A stretch of DNA of 64,000 nucleotides from the NCBI GenBank assembly GCA_012845835.1, contig JABAKD010000026.1:6503014-6567013 (forward strand). The letters are read 5' to 3'. The stretch comes from Undaria pinnatifida (Eukaryota; Sar; Phaeophyceae; Laminariales; Alariaceae). Below, in pieces: positions 44,334 to 57,600 of the stretch (positions are counted from its first letter, which is position 1; each line of letters opens with the position of its first letter). The position numbers and the translations under genes were made by a program. The notes under the pieces are model-generated. The model made no database searches. It saw only the letters and a program-made list of their open reading frames with translations, and was not told the DNA's origin.

Positions 44334-44460
44334 TTGTTGTTGTTGTTCTCACACTAACTCGCATAATCAAGTCCGTGGTCACAGGACAGGCTCCAGTCAC
44401 TCTGGAGCTGAGGGATACCCCAGGGGAAAACACACACAACCCAAGGTGGTACACGAAGTA
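44334..44460. repeat. Repeat C, copy 4, inverted
   Basis: Starts with a short (GTT)n, then ctcacactaactcgcataat and gtccgtggtcacaggacagg: the reverse complement of copy 3. Confidence 0.7.
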
Positions 44461-45442
44461 CCCGGTAGTTGATTTTTACATCTCTTGAAAAAATATTTGG
44501 GCTCTTTCATTTTCATTTGCTTTCTGATTTGTCTTCGTCTACCATGATACTTGGAAGTAGTACTGGTATGTTTTTTTCTCTCTTTCTTGACTGCTTTTCA
44601 CTCTTTGGCCTTCGCGTTTTATTCGGTATTCACTTTCTGCTCTTACATAACCGATTCTGCTCTTAGAAGTTACCTGGTACCTGGTAGTTTTCTGCTCTTC
44701 CATTTCTGCCTTTCAACTTGTGTTGGTTCTTATTTTTCCCTTCAATATATTTGAAATTCATAGCCTAAATCTTTGCTCTATGCATTTTTTTTCTGCTCTT
44801 CGAAAATATATGATTTTCCAATAATCTTTCATACTTGTTTTCTTCTCTTCATCTACAAAAAGCTTTCCCCTTTTCTTTCATTTTCGCTTTCGGTTTCTTC
44901 TTTTCTGCTTTTCTGCTCTTCCTTCATGTTTTGCTCTTTCTTCATGTTTGCATTCTGCTCCTTCGTATACTTTTGGATTTTTCATCATTGCTTTCTTCGT
45001 GCCTACTTCTTGAAGCACAGCAGTATAGGTTCACATCGCACAGAAAACTCAGGTCAGATCAGATCAGGATTGCCTTCTTCGCGCCTACTTCTCAACGCAC
45101 AGTACAGGTGACATCGCACAGACAGATAAGGTTAGATCAGATCAGATCAGATCTACATTTCGTGAGAGTAGTGCCGGTTGCCAGCATAGTGCCGGAGTTT
45201 CCGGCTGGCACATACCTGAACTGTACAGGGACCACTATTGTTTACGTATTAAAGCAGTTGCGGTTCCTCTATAGTGCCGGTGTGTGCACTGTTGAGGGAA
45301 ATACTGGCATTATAGCCGCAACCGGCACTACTCCGCATGATGCCACTACTAGTTGTTTCCATACGCGCCACGCGATTTCACAGGAACTATAGCGGGCAAT
45401 CGGCACTACAGAGGGACCACTTCTCTACAACGACATCATACG

Positions 45443-45682
45443 CTACACTGCGCACTCACCGGGATCTTCTTCCACCACACTCCCATCCGACGAATCCGAC
45501 GTGTCGCCAAGGGGGGGCAAGTTAGAGTCGGCGCAGTCCCCTGCCCCCCCCCCCCCATCAGAAAGCGTGCTTAGGGCAGCATTTTGTACGTTCCTCGCCG
45601 TGTCCATCGCCGCGGCCTCCCAGGGCTTGTCGAAAACCTCGCTCGGCTCCGCTTCTTTTACCCATCGCGAGTGGTCCGGTTT
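45443..45682 (-). CDS. PIH1-CS terminal exon
   Basis: Acceptor ctcacgaagcag, phase 0, 79 codons then TAG at 45443-45445. Encodes KPDHSRWVKEAEPSEVFDKP, AAMDTARNVQNAALSTL, a Gly run from 13 G, and an acidic end. A gtgagt at 45459-45454 could act as a donor, but the frame closes eight codons later without it. Confidence 0.72.
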   Translation of the reverse strand, partial: KPDHSRWVKEAEPSEVFDKPWEAAAMDTARNVQNAALSTLSDGGGGAGDCADSNLPPLGDTSDSSDGSVVEEDPGECAV

Positions 45683-48600
45683 CTGCTTCGTGAGGGGGCG
45701 GCGGGAGGCAAGAACAAAAAAAATAGCAAGGAAACGTTACAGTCTAGGGGCGTCGTCTACAGGTTTACAAATTCCTGGTACTTGGTAGTGCTTTTAATTG
45801 TTGTTTTGTTGCTCACTTTTACTTTCCATCTTCTGGTTAAGCCATGGCCACAGGTGTCGTCCCTTTCCGCCTCCCGTGTACGTGCCTTCATTTTTATCGC
45901 GGAGAAGGATCAACATTCCCACTGCTCGCCGATTTTCACCGAATTTTGTATACACACCTGGTATTTATGTGCCTTTCAACCCACTATTCAGTAGCGACTC
46001 GGGGTGTGTGTGTGGGGGGGGGGGGCGAAGAAAACAAGTGGTGGCTACGACTACATCCCCCACGAAGCAGTCCGCAGTCCGCAGTCCGGGCTGATGATTG
46101 ACTAGACCATTGACAAAATTCTGCGTCCCAAGTATTACAACCACTCGTACAATGCCAAAAGCTGTATGGCACGCGCGAAGGACAATACCACTTGTCGTAC
46201 CACTGCCCACCTACTGCAACACTAGACGGTCGATAAGACTGCAGCACCCATGTGTTTCGTCGCCATGCTGAAGTCGAGCAAAAAGCGGTATCGCCTCTTT
46301 ACGATTTCAGCCACATTTTCGGCGGCAATCAACAAAATGGCACTTAAAGTCGGGCCATTTAAACCTATATTACAAGCTTCCTTTTCGGGGTGTGTTTGGC
46401 TTGGCTTCAAATCCCGGGGAGTGTCGCAAGTTGAGAAAGGGGCGAAAATATACTCTCATCTAAAAGAAAAGAAAAGGAAAACATAGCCACCACGCCAGAA
46501 ACCCGGCAAAATACACCGACCAGCCCGAAACGGGTTTAGGGTAAAGCCATTAAAAGTATCACCGCGTAATATAAAACGGTTACGTACACCCCTTTCGCCA
46601 CTACAAAAACCAACCAACTCTAATTTCGAGTAGGTTGGCCCCGAAACGTGCATGTAGCGCTAACGGGGCGCATTTTTAGCCAAAAACAAATTGGTCGTCA
46701 CATGAAACCGCCACTTCAACCGATCACTTAAAACCGTCACTGAAAGGCGTCACTTGAAACCATCACTTAAACCACTTGGCATCGTCGCTTAAAACCGTCA
46801 CTTTAGACCGTACTTAAGACCGTCACCTGAAGCCTTCACGTAAAACTGTCACTTAAAATCGTCACTTGAAACCGTCAACTCGCTTAAAACTATCGAGTGA
46901 AACGTCACCGACAACCGTCGCTACTATAAAACAAGGGCGTCTTACAGTAGTCCAGAGCACCTGCTGAGCGGTGGTGGGGGTAGGTGGTTCCTTCCCCTCG
47001 GCCTTCTCTTCCACGAGCTTGTACTCCTCGTCCACAAGGGTTTCCTAGATGCAATTGAAGGGGGGAGGGGGGGGTCGCTAACGCTTTTCTACTTGAAAAA
47101 ACAAACATCCTGTTCTAATTTAGTTTATCTCTGACCACCAACGCCATGGAACGCCATTAACACCACCATCACAACCTCCATAACCACTACTACCACCAAC
47201 AACACCACCAGCAACACTAACAACAACACCACCACTACAATACTACCAACCTCCCCCCCCTCCGTCAGGAGCAGCAGCAGCACCCCCCCTTCCCCTACCA
47301 ACCTCACCTCTCCATCCTCCGTGCCGTCCGCAACATCAGCGTCACATGCCGCCACCTCCGCCACCGGCGCCACCTCCGCCAGCGGCGGTGATACAGGCGG
47401 TAACGGCGGCAGCGCCTTCGATAGCGTCTCTGACGGCGGCGGTGGCGGTGGCTTCACCGGCATGGTGATCCTCAGGCGACCAGCCTTGTCGCGGGCAGCG
47501 AAGCACTTTGAGTCGTCCTCCACCTCGTATGGCAACGCAAGGTCCAAGTATCTGGCGAAAGGGAGGGAGGCGGGGGGGGGGGGGAGGGAGGCAAGGAAGG
47601 AGGGAGGAAGGGACAGAGGGGGGGGAGGGAAGGCGGTAGGGAGGGAGGGAGGGAGGGAGGGAGGGAGCTTCGGGCCGTGATAGATAGCCTGCAAAACAAT
47701 ATCACGTGGCTTGAGGAGCCGATGTTGCTGCTCGCGATGGCGAAAAACATTGCTCCGACAGAGGCAAGCGTTAGCAATCAATGTGCACGGCCGCCAAAAG
47801 CAGGAGCCCCTTTCGATCTGGGTGAAACGAGGCGCCGGAGATCAATCTATTTGCGCCGTCCAGTCGAAAATCTCCAAAACGAAATAACTGGTAGCCCTTT
47901 TGGAGTTCTATGCTTTCGACCAGCGCGCACAATTGGTGACGGTAACAAAAACCCAACAGCGCTAACGAGAGCTATAGTACGAGTCATTCCACGGTAGGGG
48001 TTGCAGTTGTTGGATTAACTAATTGTGTTAGACCGGTTGAGCTTCTCAAGTCTGGAACTATCGGTTAGTGTGATAATGTTACGAGTATATTTTCAGGACT
48101 ATGTAATAGCGCATAGAATTGTTGGTCGTGTTGCGCCAACGAATGTCTTTGAAGTCATGTTTCGGGTGGTGATGATGATGATGATGACGATGATGGATAA
48201 TCATGATGGATGATGTTGATACTGAGCTATTAACATTAATAGCTCCTCATGATAGCAGTTAAAAAAATTGTTAGAACCTTCTGTTGCACCCCTAGCGGGG
48301 CATGACTCCTACCCTCTCAAACATGACCTTCAAGTTTCCATGCCTGCCACCCACCCACACAAGTTGATCACAACTACAAACCCACAAGCGTGAATTCCTA
48401 CAAAAACCACCCCACCATGAAGCGCGAGAGCGTGAGTTAGCAAAATTCGATTGACGTCGACGAGCGTTTGGGAATGCTGAACCCTCTCCGAGATGAAAAC
48501 GCGAAGGCACGTACCGGGGGGGGGAGAAGGGACAACTGTGACCACGGCTTGTCCAAAAGCTGGAGAGTAAATGTGACACGCAAAAACAATAAGAAAAAAG

Positions 48601-51600
48601 ACACCCCTCTCCAAAACTAAAGAACATACCCCCTACCCTATATTTCCCATTATCATCTCCAGGGGGCCTCATCCTCCCCCCCCCAAACACCCCTCCTTAC
48701 CTAGGAGGGGCGCTCTCCGGGTCGCCTAAGACGCTAATGGTCAGCCTCTTGAGCGCCACCACAACGTCCAGCTTGCGGGTCGGTTCCTATCAAAATCCGA
48801 AGAAAAAAGTCGGGCAGAAAAAGACGTAGAGGGAGAGAGGGCGCAGCGCACACATCCACCACGGCGGGGAGGGGAGACGGGGTAAGCAATGAGCAGTAAC
48901 GTGTGGGGGGGAAGAGCGGAGGGCGGGCGGGCTACCTTCCGGCAGAGCCACGAAGAACATACGCAAATATACAACACCTGGAGCGAAGCACTAAATTCAT
49001 ACGTTGTAGCGGAATATTTTATCACGTCATTTTCGCCCTCCATTTGCTTCCACCTATTATCAACATTAAAAAGAGAACGACCTCCCCCCCCCCTCTTTCC
49101 CTCTTCCCCTCCTACCCCCCCGGTCCCTTCCCCTCTTACCCCCTTTGCCCTCCCCCCTCCCCCCGCCATTTCCGCCTCCCACCCCCCCCTCTCCCACCAA
49201 ATAAATAACGCCTCTCACCGCATCAGCCGGAAGCTCAACCGTGGCGATGAGTTTCTGCGGCAAAGAAGTTTTTCTTAACCTATCGGAGGTGTGGTCTGCC
49301 AGATCAAAGTATCCGCTCTCAACCAACTTATACGTCGCCCCGCCGTTGCCTCTCTTCTGTCCCGGCGCCAACAACCCCTCCGAAGGAGGCGTCGCCACGG
49401 AATCTGGGGACTCGGGCGTAGCGTCCCCTGAAGTTCTCGATCGGTGCCCGTCGCCGCTTCCCACCGTTGCTGCTGCACCGACCGCCTTAGGCTCAGCCGC
49501 GACCGCTCGTGATTCGACACCCGAACTACCACTCTTCGCTGCTACGACGGAAGGTCTGTCTGCCTTACACTTGCGTTCCTTCGTGGGGCTTCCAGCAGTG
49601 CTCTTTGCATCATCGTCCGGGTGGGGACACGGGGAAGGGGGCGAGGGGAGGGGGGTGGAGGCGGGTCAAGTCGGGGGGGTTCCAGTCGTATTTATGCATG
49701 TATCGTCTGGATGGGGACACGGGGAATCGGGGGAGGGATGAGGCGGGTCAGGTCAGCGGGTGTCCAGTCGTGCTTTTGCATTTATCATCCGGGTGGGAGC
49801 ACACGGGGAAGGGGGCGAGCGAGCAGGCTTGGGGCGGGTCAGGTTGGGGGGTTTCCAGCCGCGGTTTTTCCATTGATCGTCCGGGTGGGGACACGGAAGC
49901 GGGCGAAGGGTGGGAGGATGGAGGCGGATCAGATCAGGGGGTTTCCAGTCGTGCCCTTTGCATTTATTACCGAAGTGGGAGCGCACGGGGAAGGAAGCGA
50001 GGGGGTGAGGTAGGTCAGATCGGGGGGGGTTCTATTAATAGATGTGCTCCATGTATTTATCGTCCGGGCGGGGGCACGGGGAAGTGGGCGCAATGAAGGG
50101 GTGAGGCAGGTCAGGTCGGGGGGGGTTCAGTCGTGCTCTATGGTATGCATTTATCATCCGGATGGGGACACGGGGACGGGCGGGGGCGAGGAGTTGGTTG
50201 AGGCAGGTCAGGTCGGGAGTCAGCTGTGGGGTTTCCAATCGGGCTCTCTGCATTCGTCAGGAAAGACTCTGGGAAGGAGGGGGGGGGGCAAGCTTCCCGA
50301 CTCTCACCTTTTTCTCAGCCACTGGGGTGGTCGGCTTCTCGCCTAAGTCTCCACCGGCAGCACTACGGTTGATGTCCGCTTTGGCAACTATCATCGTGGC
50401 GCAAGGGCCGCTCTTGTACGAAACCCCTTTCAGGAGGCGATAACCTTCATAGCACCGCCGGGAATCGACCCCAGGAGGGGGTGGGGGGCGGACGGGAAAG
50501 AGTTGAGACTTGTTCCCGGTATACCGGAGATGCGGAGAACCATACCCCATGCACGGTACATCGGTCTTACACTAATGTCAGTATCGTGTTTCGTCGCCGG
50601 TTTGATGTTCACTTTTCGGGGTGATATACGTAGTGTTGGTGCCATTGTCGCATATTCGTTACCTGGTACGTTTTACGAGGGCTGTATACATTCAATACTG
50701 CCATTAACCATGATGAGTCATGACAACTTACTGCCTAAAACGAGCGGCCGGTGTATCACGCAGCTTGCAATAAAGATGACAAGCAACCCTAAAATTGTCG
50801 AACTCACAGCTAACTTATGATAGTTAGAATAACTGTATAAAATATACCTATCGTAGTTCGCAGGCAGAAAAACTGGTACTCGTTTTTCAACGGATCTCTA
50901 CCACCTTGGACCGCCTTTCCGTGCGGTTTCTTCGCCGGGGCGTGCCCCCGCCTCGGCTGCAACCACTACCATCGCGGATCCACCCGCGCAGCGTCACAGG
51001 GCCTGCGCGAGGCCTCGACGTTTGAATCTACCAGGCGATACATGAAATAATGCCCTGTCGGGTGTTTTTGTGCATGGCCTCACGTTAGTGCTTGCGTCTT
51101 CGCGTTTTTTTTCCTTTACGTACCCTTGTGACCCCTGACCCCCGGGAAACGTCGCTATCTTGCCGGTGCCGCCATTGTGGGGGCCTGCGCAGGCCGGCTG
51201 TGTGCTCGGATCTAGGATATAAATAGAACGACCCTAGAGCGTATGCCACCCAGGATTCGTAGAAAATTATTGCTACCTTGTTACCAGCAGGTACCAGGCA
51301 ACACACTTTCTGCGGAGCTATACGTTGGTACGTACAGCAGTGGCTGGCGTGGAAAACGTCTCCGGAGCTACGTATGATATGTAAACCAGCTGCTTTGGTC
51401 GAACCTTCCTACGGAGCTACGCATGAACAGGAGCAGCTGTGCAGCAGTCGTAGGCAGCCGCAGCAGATCGCCAGCTGACTATTTTCGACGCGAAAACTTG
51501 AAACTGACATTTCGTGTAGAGGACCTGGACCTACCAGAAAAAAGAAAGGGATATACCAGTAGTCGGGAGGAGGAGGACGTGGCTACAAATATGTGCCCGT

Positions 51601-54600
51601 GTGGCACAACAATAGAGAGTAGGACTCGCATAGTAGGAGAATGTGAAATATACAAGGAGGAACGGGATGCGTTAGAAGAGAAGATGAGGAAATTAGACGA
51701 ATGTGACATGAAAGAGTTTGGTAGCCTAGAGAGCAGCGAGAAACCGATCGCTATCCTAGGAGATAGATGGTGGCCGCAGACGGCGAAACAGGATGGGGAT
51801 AGGATAAGCAAACAGTTTCCACGTAATATGTGGAAGAAGCGTAATGAGCGCCCAAATGTTGGAGGTGTCTATTAGGAGTCGGGACGGTGTTCCGTCTCGA
51901 AAGGGATGCGTGGTCAATGGTCAAATGACTAAGGCAAGCACCAAATGAATACGCCCCCCCCTCCCGCCCTCCTGCCCTCCCAACGTGCTCCCTCGTCCAA
52001 GCTCACTTTTGTCCACCGTCATTTTCTGCTGTGTAGACCTGAGGAAGGCATCTTCCACCCTCTCCAGGGAGGACAATGCCAAGAGGTTGCGGAAAGCGTC
52101 GATGCGACGAGCTCGAACAAGAGCCTCCGGATGGTAGCACACGTCGAAGGTCGTCGTGCTGTCCCCCCCTATAAAAACGCCCGCCACCCCCCCCCATCCC
52201 CCGAACCAACCAAAGGGGGAAAACCAAACAAAATCAGGAAAAAATGTTACGAAGCAGCGGCGAGGAACGGCACGGTAAAAACGCTTAAAAGCAATTTTCG
52301 CAGAAAATATCCCCGTCAAGGGTACCACAAAAAAATATTGGAACCACGAGCCCCCCGCCCCCGCCCCCGCCCGCCCCCCCCCGATTTCCTCTCCGTTAAC
52401 CTGTATAGAACTGCGGCCAAAATTGAGTAAAATACACCTGATATATATAACAATATATATACTATATATATTAGTGTACGACAATTATTACTGGGGAAGA
52501 CAGCAGTACTCAGAAACAAGTATGATAACTAATATAAATAACGCAATAACAGGGCAGTATATAGTTTTGTTTGTGTATATTGTGGGTTCTGATATTTTTG
52601 GTCCTAACTATTTGTGCACTTCTAAAACGGTTAACCAAGGCACCAAAATATATATGCTGGAGATACTGCCCACCGCCTCCCGTCTCCATTAACGCCTTCG
52701 ATAAAATCTACCTTTGTCTTTTCCCCAGTGGAGCATGAACTAACAAGAGAATCAGATATAAATAATGGAACCATGACCCCCCGCCCCCCCCCCCTTCCCG
52801 GCCCCCTTCCGCCCCGTCTCTGTGAACGCTTCACATAAACCCACCTTTGTCTTTTTCCATGCGCAACGGCCCCACGGCGACCGGCAAGGACCATGCCTCC
52901 CCTCCCTGCCGCTTTGGGGAGGGTTTGCTGTAGGGACAAGCAATCTTGTCTGAGGTCACTACGTTCACGAACAGCTGGAGGCGGGAGTGGGAGGGGTGGT
53001 GGAATTGGGTGGGGAGTGAGGGGGGAAGGGGGTGGAGGTGTGGAGGGGAATGGGGGTGGGAGGGTGGGGGAAGGGAGGGGTGGGGTGGGGTGGGAGGGGG
53101 CGGAGGGGGGTTGGGGTTGAGGGGAGGGTGGGAACGAGGGGATAGGAAGATAAGCGAAAGCGCAAATACACCAAAACGCAATGGAAGCGAAGGGCAAGCG
53201 GATTTGAGACCAGCGAGGAGGTTGCCGGGGGATTGTTTTCCGTCGGGGTGGGAGCCAGCGCTGCTGTTTGAAAACCATCGTCAAACGGGCGGGGCAGGCT
53301 GGAAAACACATACCAGGGTACGGTTTGGGTGAGGGTCAGGGCTATAGTCAGAGTTCGCAGCAATATCAAGGGACCTCTCCATGCTCTTTGAGACTCGCCA
53401 CTGCTCAACGATGACAGGAGGCTGAAAGGCACACTGGGCAACAAAGATGCACCGGACGACAGCAATTCGGGTGCCGCCAGGGTCACACCCGCAGGAACCC
53501 CTACACTAAAAACAGCATGAAAAGTCTAGACGGCCGTCCATCACAGACTGGCCAACTCCCCACTAAAACTAATACAGAAAGTCTAGACGGCCGTCCGTCG
53601 CAGAGAGGTCTTAAATTGACTGGCACCATACACGGCAAACAGCACACATCGCACCTTTTCACGGTCTTGGTCCTTGGAGCCCCTGTAAAACTTTGTCTTC
53701 AAGACGAAGCCCGCTATCGGGTGCACCACCTCCTTGCCGTCGGGAACGCGGTCTTGGTTCTCCAGCTCAGAGATGTACGTCTCTTGCTCCTGCCAGGCGG
53801 TGGGGTGGGGGGGGGAGGAGGGGCGTACATCTTTGTTGCTTGCCTTAAGTCACCTGACCATCAACTACGCCTCGCTTTCGAGACGGAGCACCGTTCCCAC
53901 TAAAAAAAAAAGACACCTCCAACATTTGGGCGTTCATTGCGTTTCCTCCATATAAACTAAGCTGTAAACTCGTTTGGGCTGTGGCCGGTGTTACGTTCCC
54001 GGTTGCATGGGCGGTGGCTAATTGTTTGCTTTAGTTTGTTACAAGACTTTTGTTTTCTTTTCTATGTTATCGTACCTGGTAACGCTCATAGGATGCCTGT
54101 GTACTGTGCTCCCTCTTTTCACTTGCCGCTCGCGACACCCCCCGGATTTCAAGCCAACCACATCCCAAAGGGGGACATTGTATTGAATAAACATTTTTTG
54201 CTCATCTTCCCTTCCTGTTAGGGGAAATAAAAACGATGGAAACAACTTATGGTGTGTGATAAGGCGATACACAGTAAGGTCCTCCCCCGCAACCAGAAAC
54301 GCCTACGGGATCTGGCTTAAAACCTTTTATTGCGACTCCAACCCTGAGCAACCTTGAGCCTACACGTCTCTTGCTCCTGCCAGGCGAACTTATGGTATGT
54401 GATAGAGTGATAAAGTAAGGGCCTCCCGTACCACAAACGCCTACGGGATCTCGCCTTAAACCTTAGTGTGACCCCACCCTTGAACAACCTTGACCCTATA
54501 CGTCTATTGCTCCTGCCAGGCGAACTTATGGTATGTGATGGAGTGCTTAAGTGAGGGCCCTCCGAACAAAAACGCCTACGAATATGGCTTAAAACCATTT

Positions 54601-57600
54601 ATTGCGACGCCAACATTGAGCAACCTTGAGCCTGTACACCTTTTGCTCTTGCCAGCCGGCTGGGAAAATAACCAAGGCTAGTCACCGTATAGAACCGAGT
54701 CGCGGTCGGCGCGGTGCGGTGCGGTGCGGTGTGGTATGGATCTCTCTTTAGGGTCATCCGATGGTGCACTACGTTTCGATAAAACCGCACTGCACCACAC
54801 GGTAAGCAAAAAACGCCCCGTGGCAAGCCCTGTATGAATAACTTATGGCGTGTGATGGAGCGATAGAGCGATACAAATATGTCGGGCAAAGCAACGACCG
54901 TTTGAATCATAATCCGAAAACCCAAACGATCCTTATTCCGGGCAGAGTGTACAAGCCAGTACGTAGAGCGGCTGACAAGAAACGTATACCTAATCTGAGC
55001 AACGCTCGAAAGCTTGTTGCGACGCTGACCTTGAGGAGCCGTGGGCATTGACGTTTGTGTTGTGTTTAGTGGTAGCGCTTGCCGCTGAGCACGATTTCTC
55101 AAACATTTCCTAGAGTCCACCAAGAAATGAGTCTAACGCTCCTATCAAAAATGAAAATAATGCTTCACAGTTTTTTATTGGGTACCACACGGAAGTGAAG
55201 GTACCTCCATTTTTTACGTTTGGTGTTAGTTCTTATACTGTGAGTATCTTTTTTTCATATTCGTAGGCCTACCCTTGTGTTGTAGAGGAAACAATCGAGT
55301 CTACGCAGGCACTATCAACGTCTTACCAGCTGACACCTGGTAGGAAACACCAGGGGGAACGGGGGAACACATCTGCTGCATGGCCTGTGGGACACATATT
55401 TCCTGGCACAGTACTTTCAGCTAGTCAGTGGGGAGACAGACTTACGGCATGGGTTACGGGGTAGCAAATACACTTCCCGGTTCATCCGTAGTGTACTTCG
55501 TACCTGGTACAAAACCTCGTAAATCTCTAATATATACTACCTGCAACGTAGTTTGTTGTTTGCCGGATTTGTGCGGCAGTCAGTTCTCACCGCCCTCGTG
55601 GCAGGGTCCTGCATCTCCTCCATGTAATCCCTTAGCATCGACTGGAACTCCGGATCCGCCATTGCTGTCTTGAACTTGATCGCCTCCTGTACAGATTATA
55701 CCAGATAACGTACACCGAACGAACGGACAAACGCATCGGCGGAAACGCATAAATATACAAAAATACAAAAATGCGCAATACGAGCAAACTAACTAATAAC
55801 TATCAGAGCTATTTTGGGGTCATAACTTCATTACCTGGCCCGCGGGTAGGACGAAGAGGGTTTAACAATTTCACCGGTCGGGTCGGGTCGGGTTCAAAAC
55901 CTCACAGGTTGGGTCGGATCGGGTCGGATCGGGTCGGATCGGGTCGGGTCGGGTCGGGTCGGGATATTTTCAAATCTCACGGGTCGGGTCGGGGCGGGTC
56001 GGGAGTCAGGAGGTTTCTAACAAACTCACGGGTCGAATCGGGTCGGGTCAGACGCCTACAACTAAAAAAACCACGCGGACCAACCCGACCCGACACGCGA
56101 GGTTTGACCCGACCCGTGAACAACCCTAGTCTTTATTGCGATACCTGGTCCCAAATATGACCTGTATCTACACCGGTTAAAGGGAACAATGTACGTGTCA
56201 CGTGGCGAACGCCGCATTCGCAACTGCGAAGAGAGTGACAAAGGCTCTCGTAGTCGTCACCAGCACTATCTAATCCTCTCGTCTCGTGGTGATGCCTGGG
56301 GCGTGGGCGGGTGGGCAGCAGGACACAGGAATTCATCTTCTTGTTGCTAGCTGGGCAGATACAGATTTGTACTGCTGTTTTCGGCGTAGTGCAACGCTTG
56401 TCGCCTCCCACGATGTGTGGGAACCCGTCACGACGCAAATCCAGACGCCTTTTCCGCACACAATAACATCCATTAATGAACTCCCTTTTCTGGGTGAAAG
56501 TCGTCCCGGAAACGATATCCGAAAAAACGGCCAGGCCCATTCCAGTTTTGGGTCTATTAGGGTTGCAAACCGGTTTTTTCTGGTCCGTCAACGATAATTT
56601 TCGGATTCCAAAACGCTCTTGTAAGAGTTGGCTTAAGAGATGGCCATACTTTTAAGAGCTTGGGGTGTCATCGCTGAATCCACCAACACCGCTTTCGCGT
56701 GTGATCAACGGCACAGCGCAATCTGCGCTTACAGAGATAAAGAGTGTAGCACGAGAAGGGAAGTACTGCTACTGCTGCGCTGTGCTCCCTCCGGAGAGTA
56801 TTGATGTTTGTAAACGGCTAGTCTAATTAACGTAGGGGTGCAGAAGGATATTTCTACGATACCCGTCGAGTTTAGGGGGTGCGAGTAAGAGGTCTTCCAC
56901 GGTGCGGTTGGTAGGGCATGCACTTTGGGGCACCGGGAAGCCTACCGGGGTACAACCCACGAACGAGTATTACTTCATCAGTATGTTACCACCCCTGCAA
57001 CACCGTACCCGTTTCCATACTACGGAATACCGGCACCTGGCACCAGGTATGCGGTTTCGGATAGAACAGCCGGGTAGTCGGGTAGCCGTAAGAGAGCACC
57101 AAATACCTGTTTACATCAGATACCCGGGTTTCTAGCTGCGGGTAAATCCGGGGTAGAAGTTACCAAAGGGTGTATTTTACCTATATTACAGCCCCCCCAA
57201 TACCATACCCGTATTACCGGTATGTGATAATACCGGTAAGATATTTCGGACAACATATCCGCGGGTAGAAAAAACTCTGGCATGGAGTATTGGCCCCAGT
57301 AATATTACCCGCGGGAACTACGAACCTACCTACCTGTATACCTGCCACTGCTATTAACACAACCGAAAGCTTCCGTCCAAGCACCGGCGGGTTGCCTCCA
57401 CGGTGCGCGGGGCACGTCGTTGGTCGGGCCATTATGACCCGCGTGTTGTTTCATGCTGAACCGCGGGTGGGACCCGCGGCATCTATCGAAAGTGTATACC
57501 AGGTACCACCTATGTAGGAGCGCCAATATGGCAATACACCGGTACAAAGGTGGGATCAACGGCATACTACAGGATATAATATTTTGACATGGAGACCAGC

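Larger units (their letters stand above)
43028..45442. other. Anonymous region 3' of the PIH1-CS gene
   Basis: Contains repeat C copies 3 and 4, an aaaaatgaaaaattgaaagt duplication near 43750-43885, and a pyrimidine-rich tract with ttttctgctctt units (44480-45010). A single relative of the 57.7-58.1 kb duplication lies at 45175-45425. No gene supported. Confidence 0.5.
45683..46960 (-). other. PIH1-CS intron 10
   Basis: Contains repeat B copy 2 and a degenerate ~18-bp repeat (accgtcacttaaa / cacttgaaaccgt) at 46700-46925. Nothing exon-like. Confidence 0.55.
47552..48700 (-). other. PIH1-CS intron 8
   Basis: Holds the (GGGA)n tract at 47565-47670, MITE copy 4 (47981-48308) and inverted repeat B (48420-48570). 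The remainder is anonymous. Confidence 0.55.

Noticed and set aside
49241..50346. Gly-rich plus-strand ORFs across 49.2-50.3 kb
   Set aside because: Antisense to PIH1-CS exons 6-7 and the intervening minisatellite.
53315..53508. Minus-strand ORF (CAFQPPVIVEQWRVSKSMER...) as an extra PIH1-CS exon
   Set aside because: Exon 3 (ending DREK) joins exon 4 (LFVNVV) directly in phase and matches the PIH1 pattern; the extra segment would break the domain.
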